Source: Pyruvatibacter mobilis
GTDB lineage: Bacteria; Pseudomonadota; Alphaproteobacteria; CGMCC-115125
Direction of reading: 5' to 3'
NCBI RefSeq assembly: GCF_012848855.1
Contig: NZ_CP051630.1
Coordinates: 351,501-415,500 of the forward strand
Length of the DNA stretch: 64,000 nucleotides
The notes under the pieces were generated by a model, which ran no database searches, was not told where the DNA came from, and saw only the letters and a program-made list of their open reading frames with translations. Position numbers and translations under genes: made by a program. Below are positions 63,487 to 64,000 of this stretch, piece by piece. The number at the start of each line of letters is the position of its first letter. The stretch's first letter is position 1.

Positions 63487-63573
63487 ATCCGCTCACAGCA
63501 TCTGACACGGGCCACGCCTTTAGCTATGGTCTCGCCGTCATCTTCCGGGGGAAGAGCATGGGGGGACTTGGTT

Positions 63574-64000
63574 ATGCGCGGCATTCTGCTGATTTTCGTT
63601 CTGTTGCTGCTGGCGGCGGCCGGGCGGCTCTTATGGGTCGTCGTGCCTGCGTCCGGGGCGTTTGCATCGCTTGAAGCAAAGCGGGTGGAGACCTGCAGCC
63701 GTGTTGAAGTGGCGCCGGGCACTGAAGATGTGCAGGTGGACCGGCAGACCGGCCTGGTTTTCGTTTCTGCTTCCGACCGCAGGTCGCCCGAACAACCGTC
63801 CGGCGGCATTCATGTCTTTGACCTCGCCACCATGGGATCAGCCCAGCTGGTTTCACAGGATGCGCCGGACGACTTCCGGCCGCACGGGATTTCACTGTGG
63901 CGCGGTGAGGACGGGGCGGCCCGGCTGTTCGCGATCAATCACCCCGCAGCCGGCGGTCATGCGGTTGAGATATTCGATATCGGTGATGGCGGTGTCCTGA
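63574..64000 (+). CDS. Paraoxonase/arylesterase-like protein 2 (cut by window end)
   Basis: The first 142 residues of a protein whose C-terminus lies beyond the window. It has an N-terminal anchor (MRGILLIFVLLLLAAAGRLL) followed by CSRVEVAPGTEDVQVDRQTG, FVSASDRRSP, DDFRPHGISLWRGEDG and NHPAAGGHAVEIFDIGDGG. These align block by block with the preceding protein (for example RPHGISLFKGDDG, NHPGGSEHTVEIFDLG), so it is a tandem paralogue. GGGGGA lies before ATG 63574. Confidence 0.85.
   Translation, partial: MRGILLIFVLLLLAAAGRLLWVVVPASGAFASLEAKRVETCSRVEVAPGTEDVQVDRQTGLVFVSASDRRSPEQPSGGIHVFDLATMGSAQLVSQDAPDDFRPHGISLWRGEDGAARLFAINHPAAGGHAVEIFDIGDGGVL

Overview
The window is a GC-rich stretch of an alphaproteobacterial chromosome. 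The taxon call rests on several marks: a TrcR-type regulator (DUF1013), the pyk/DUF1036 - DUF1244 - DUF2312 neighbourhood, the DUF1192-DUF1465-rpmE neighbourhood, an aa3-type cytochrome oxidase subunit IV beside a three-gene transhydrogenase (pntAa-pntAb-pntB), COQ9, and CtrA-like boxes (TTAA-N7-TTAG). Several lipid-CoA enzymes (acyl-CoA dehydrogenase, thiolase/DUF35 pair, propionyl-CoA synthetase) point to a free-living heterotroph. I cannot name the genus. No insertion sequence, prophage, integrase or CRISPR array was seen.

Layout. 124-198: tRNA-Val(GAC) and a shared terminator. 272-15000: a surface/secretion locus. A 3047-residue RTX adhesin (minus strand) carries 17 near-identical 94-residue cadherin-like repeats, a PA14 domain, two further lectin-like segments and RTX nonapeptides. 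It lies back to back with a three-gene type I secretion operon of two different ABC subunits and an HlyD-type adaptor. 15018-20809: GST, arsenite methyltransferase, thiolase + DUF35 partner, a small exported protein, nitroreductase and acyl-CoA dehydrogenase. 21020-23431: a light/DNA-repair module (DUF2256, FeS-type photolyase, odd SDR). 23532-30034: MFS transporter, hydrolases, L36, HAD enzyme, saccharopine-dehydrogenase-like protein and TPR protein. 30031-34891: pyruvate kinase/DUF1036 diverging from an N-formylglutamate amidohydrolase-like, YbdK, DUF1244, DUF2312 set. 34921-37836: a sigma-54 response regulator and an OmpA-type lipoprotein. 38074-41836: oligoendopeptidase F, ABC1 kinase and thioesterase. 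41933-45123: respiratory/NADPH genes. 45292-49134: S21, deformylase-COQ9, a membrane protein and purE-purK. 49496-52786: a diguanylate cyclase, two DUF465 proteins, and a Tat-exported nitroreductase with its MarR regulator. 52850-58554: TauE exporter, propionyl-CoA synthetase, SDR, TrcR and quinone oxidoreductase. 58643-60158: DUF1192, a CtrA-box-linked candidate small RNA, DUF1465 and L31. 60439-64000: an MsbA-like ABC exporter and two tandem paraoxonase-like proteins, the second cut by the window end.

Most points worth a second look are in the adhesin locus (repeat expansion, unusual complementary defects in the two exporter ATPase subunits, no visible retention module). Others are the SDR lacking its catalytic tyrosine beside the photolyase, the paired inverted operators before the MarR-controlled nitroreductase, and the CtrA-box/terminator unit around 58950-59094. 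All function calls come from reading motifs. No database search was run, and gene starts were chosen by ribosome binding site and family fit.
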